Origin: Acanthosepion lycidas
Taxonomy: Eukaryota; Mollusca; Cephalopoda; Sepiida; Sepiidae
Assembly (NCBI GenBank): GCA_963932145.1
Contig: OZ010581.1
Location: 89,449,055-89,513,054, forward strand
Reading direction: 5' to 3'
DNA length: 64,000 nucleotides
Positions 61,020 through 64,000 of the stretch are shown one piece after another. The notes under the pieces were generated by a model that ran no database searches, was not told where the DNA came from, and saw nothing but the letters and a program-made list of their open reading frames with translations. Position numbers and translations under genes: made by a program. The stretch's first letter is position 1; every line of letters starts with the position of its first letter.

Positions 61020-61765
61020 ATGTACAGGACGATACACAACCGGTATTCAATTAGAAACGGAATGTCCCTTTCGCTGCTCTAGAACAAATCAATAAAGAGT
61101 TAGATAGACTCGAACAAACAGGTATTCTGTCAAAACAGATTTCAGCGAGTGGGCAGCACCTACGGTCTACGTAAAAAAGAAGTCCAATCAAATACGAGTA
61201 TGCGCAGATTTTTCCACAGGGTTAAACGATGCCTTGCAAGATCATCACTATCCTCTTCCAAGCCCTGAAGAAATTTTCAATAAACTCAATGGTGGAAAAT
61301 TTTTTTCTAAAATCGATCTCTCGGACGCATACCTTCAGATAGAGGTGGAAGAAGAAAGTTCCAAATTGCTCTGCATAAACACCCATAGAGGGTTGTACAA
61401 ATACAACAGGCTGGCTTTTTGGAGTAAAGGTTGCGCCTGCAATTTTCCAGCAGGTCATGGACGCCATGCTGGGCGATATTGACTACGCAACAGCCTATTT
61501 GGATGATATACTAGTTACTAGTAAAACTACGGGAGAGCATCGGAACCATGTAATAAATATATTCGAAAAGATACAAGAATACGGATTTAAGGTTAAGGAG
61601 GCAAAGTGTGACTTTTTCTTACCAGAGATTAAATACTTAGGACACATCATTAATAAAGATGGTCGTCGGCCGGATCCAGAAAGAGCCAACGCGATCAGAA
61701 ACATGCCGGCTCCAAATAACGTTCAAGCGTTACAAAGTTTCCTCGGCCTAGCTAATTTTTACTAA
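61020..61765 (+). pseudogene. Gypsy reverse transcriptase, frameshifted
   Basis: Fragments in order: VPFAALEQINKELDRLEQTG, EWAAPTVYVKKKSNQIRVCA, FFSKIDLSDAYLQIEV (motif A), then a one-base shift near 61,420, FQQVMDAM, YLDD (61,496-61,507) in AYLDDILVTSKTT, and IKYLGHIINKDGRRPDP. A stop lies at 61,049 and another at 61,763. The palm catalytic residues are all present but not in one frame. Confidence 0.85.
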
Positions 61766-62053
61766 GGGTTGATTAAGAACATGCAAAATTTGAGAGGGCC
61801 TCTAAACCAACTTTTAAAAAAGGACAAACCATGGTCATGGACCCCGGAATGCCAAGACGCATTCGAGAAGATCAAGAAAACTCTTACTTCAGACCTCTCC
61901 CTCACACATTTCGACCCTAGTCTCAACATCATAGTCGCAAGTGATGCAAGCTCGTACAGCATTGGCGCTTGCATATTAAATAAACTGCCAGACGGTTCGC
62001 GAAAAGCTGTGGCTCACCCATCAAGATCTCTACTTCCAGCTGAGAAACAATAA
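61766..62053 (+). pseudogene. Gypsy RT connection and truncated RNase H
   Basis: In frame with the RT after the stop: LRGPLNQLLKKDKPWSWTPE (connection) and IIVASDASSYSIGACI (first RNase H Asp). The frame ends AEKQ and stop at 62,051-62,053; the rest of RNase H and the integrase are missing and the 3' purine tract follows within 65 bp. Confidence 0.8.
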
Positions 62054-62117
62054 ATCCCAAGAGGAAAAAGTATTAACAGTTTTATTTTTTCTCTCCTTTT
62101 CAAAAAGAAAACTCTTT

Positions 62118-62127
62118 GGAAGCGGGG
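62118..62127 (+). promoter_or_regulatory. Polypurine tract
   Basis: GGAAGCGGGG immediately before the 3' LTR, the usual plus-strand primer position (one C interrupts). Confidence 0.65.
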
Positions 62128-62333
62128 TATTGTGAGACCGGAAACTACCTACACAATAGACTCTTCCAGACCTATATTAAGTAGGCGACATAGCACTCTA
62201 CAGATAGTGATAGAGAGTATTATAGTAAGCTCCGCTTACACTATCTCTGTAACCTGTTGTTAATATATCTTTCTTACATCTAATTTGTGTTCCGTGTTTT
62301 ACTTCTGTGGGCCCAACTTTGGCACCCACATCA
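62128..62333 (+). repeat. Gypsy 3' LTR
   Basis: Starts TATTGTGAGACC and ends CACCCACATCA like the 5' copy. Confidence 0.85.
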
Positions 62334-62338
62334 CTTAC

Positions 62339-62576
62339 GTATTTTGAAGATGCCATCACCGAAAAAACAAAACAAAAAAAAACAAACAAAAACACACACA
62401 TTTTCCCTGTATGCAAGGCAAAAGCAAAAGCCATTTAATTTCTAGCCTCGTGACTCATTTTCAAAAATCTATGTACTCATATCATTTAACTTTTGATAAT
62501 TACAATCTATTAAAATAACTGCACGTATGCCTCATTGACTTATAAAAGTGAGGTGGATTTTCTCTGTTAATTCACC

Positions 62577-62578
<2 letters not shown>
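62339..62578. other. Right flank of the Gypsy element
   Basis: Contains an A-rich low-complexity run (62,360-62,400). No gene seen. Confidence 0.5.

Positions 62579-62611
<33 letters not shown>
62579..62611. repeat. (TA)n microsatellite
   Basis: About 32 bp of TA. Confidence 0.95.
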
Positions 62612-62615
<4 letters not shown>

Positions 62616-64000
62616 AAATTCACACCAAAATTCAGATATGTCCTTTAAAATTTATTCAAATATGCATCATTTCAAGTTCTTCACAAAAAGTTTATAGTGG
62701 CTAAAGTCTTTGTCTCAAAATCAATAAATAATATGATTTTATGCTCAGGTAGTCGTGACCCTCCGAGTCAATTCCCTTTCCTAAGTGGCTTCTCTTCACT
62801 GAGTCGGCAGCGACATCTATCTTATCAATCTGTTAAGCTCAGACTCATATCATATCCTTCAGAGCATTTCATCGACGTAGGAAGAATATTTACTCTCTGC
62901 AAGAAGTCTAAACGGCACACTCTCATTTTTGCCTTCTTGTATTGATTCCAGAAACTTCATGGCAAGCTAAACAAATTATGATTTAAAATTTATAATTTCT
63001 TGGGGTGAATTAATATTTGAAATTAGTAACCTTATATTATTTGGGGTGAATTAACAGAAAAGATCCGGTGAGTTTTCTACATTCCCTGTTGTATTGAAGC
63101 ATTGGATCCGGATTTTTTTTTATCGACCAGGAAGTCGACTAGTCATTTTGCTTCATGACCACTAATGGCCGACATGTGTCGATTGAGTGCCCCAGTGTCG
63201 GACATTTCAACCCACTGACACTTGTTCGGTTTCTTTAAACGTTACTGGACAACTGCCCTTCTTTTCTCTTTCTGGTGACACTGATTTGCTTTTATACAGA
63301 GAATTCTTGACATTTCTTTTGGCAGTTTGAATAAGCAAATGTCACGCATCGACAACAAAGGAGGTTTTGAATCATGTAAAGCTAAATTTGTTGTTACAGA
63401 AACGGAATATTTATGCGAACCTATGTGGTCGATACGATGAGTTAGAAAGCTGTATGGACAATCTTAAGAGAAAAGACGAGCTGCATACGTGCTTAAATAT
63501 TCTATGCTATCACTATATCTGTGTAAGTTTTATTCTTCATTTGGGCAGCATATATTATTTTATGCATGTTTCGTTAAATATAACGACCAAGGAATATTTC
63601 GCTAGTTTATTTAAATTTTCCTTGTGGACATCTAATTTTTATTTTTTGAAGAATAAAGGTGTGATTAAATTGTTCATCGTGTTTAATCTCCCGAGAGCTT
63701 TCGTTTGATATTTAAACCATTTCTAAAAGTAGTAAGAACTGATATTATTGTTTTATTTACATTTTTACACGCGGATCTCATCTTTGTTGTTGTTAAGTAC
63801 GAGCTAGATAATTTTTTTAAGAATTCACCCCGCCGCTCACTTCATGATCAGCCATGTTTGATTTAAGTTGTTCAATCCGTAATTTCTTAATTACTTTTGA
63901 ATCAGCTAGTTCCACATTTATATTTTTGCCCAAACTGCAAGGAATAAGGTTCGTGGTCATGTTCCTTGTGTTGGGCTTGACTTGGCAAAGATTTATTCGT
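62612..64000. other. No gene seen
   Basis: Frames at 62,697-62,945 and 63,367-63,708 lack recognised domains. TTGGGGTGAATTAA is repeated near 63,002 and 63,041. Confidence 0.45.

Larger units (their letters stand above)
58974..62338 (+). mobile_element. Ty3/Gypsy retrotransposon, internally deleted
   Basis: Two LTRs of about 206-209 bp (58,979-59,187 and 62,128-62,333) flank a 2.9-kb interior carrying gag, zinc knuckles, protease, RT and the first part of RNase H. The integrase and most of RNase H are absent. CTTAT precedes the left LTR and CTTAC follows the right one, a probable 5-bp target duplication with one change. By eye the LTRs differ at roughly a dozen positions plus two small indels, so the insertion is not recent. 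The copy cannot move by itself but keeps the cis sequences (LTRs, primer site, purine tract) needed for helped mobilisation. Confidence 0.85.

Overview
The window reads as animal, non-coding, repeat-rich genomic DNA, most likely from a coleoid cephalopod (octopus-like). That assignment rests on the strong AT bias, the very frequent long (TA)n tracts, and the mixture of relics: Penelope-like, jockey-like and APE-type LINEs, tRNA-derived SINEs, Ty3/Gypsy and mariner. It is an inference by eye; no host marker gene is present. I found no intact host gene, no intact tRNA or rRNA gene and no bacterial features. Most open reading frames are either translations of (TA)n/(CA)n tracts (IYIYIY, HTHTHT) or pieces of dead transposons.

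Layout. 0-6 kb: AT-rich DNA with a palindromic element (2.21-2.38 kb), a Penelope-like (PLE) N-terminal fragment ending in (TA)n (2.87-3.08 kb), a mariner transposase deletion relic (4.04-4.28 kb) and a non-coding repeat (5.62-6.05 kb). 7.7-11.4 kb: a decayed jockey-like LINE on the + strand, endonuclease first and reverse transcriptase later, broken by an inverted second copy of the 5.6-kb repeat. 16-24 kb: hammerhead-like motifs, palindromes, a second jockey-like LINE copy and three C-terminal scraps of another LINE family. 26-32 kb: tRNA-derived SINEs, a third jockey-like 3' end and an RT scrap on the minus strand. 33.57-35.38 kb: a long LTR (TATA box, AATAAA, primer-binding site) with TGTGAC/GTCACA ends. 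40.83-41.54 kb: a solo LTR with a 5-bp target duplication and an internal 232-bp tandem duplication. 44.2-45.7 kb: a gag-like/LINE ORF1 relic with one CCHC knuckle.

49.81-53.28 kb: a 3.5-kb APE-type LINE on the minus strand, bounded by an 11-bp target duplication and a poly(A) tail. Its reverse transcriptase has lost a central block next to a 36-bp tandem triplication. 53.5-56.8 kb: two PLE junction copies. The 56-kb copy runs from a GIY-YIG-type endonuclease C-terminus through a hammerhead-like motif to the start of the next ORF and then (TA)n. 58.98-62.33 kb: a Ty3/Gypsy element with both LTRs, gag, zinc knuckles, protease and RT, ending at the start of RNase H with no integrase.

The most interesting pattern is a recurring hammerhead-like core (CTGANGA or a one-step variant, a hairpin, then GAAA) at about ten dispersed sites. 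Two of them lie between PLE coding ends. PLE N-terminal fragments also repeatedly stop at about the same codon and run straight into long (TA)n tracts, so part of the microsatellite load may have been spread or seeded by PLE-derived units.
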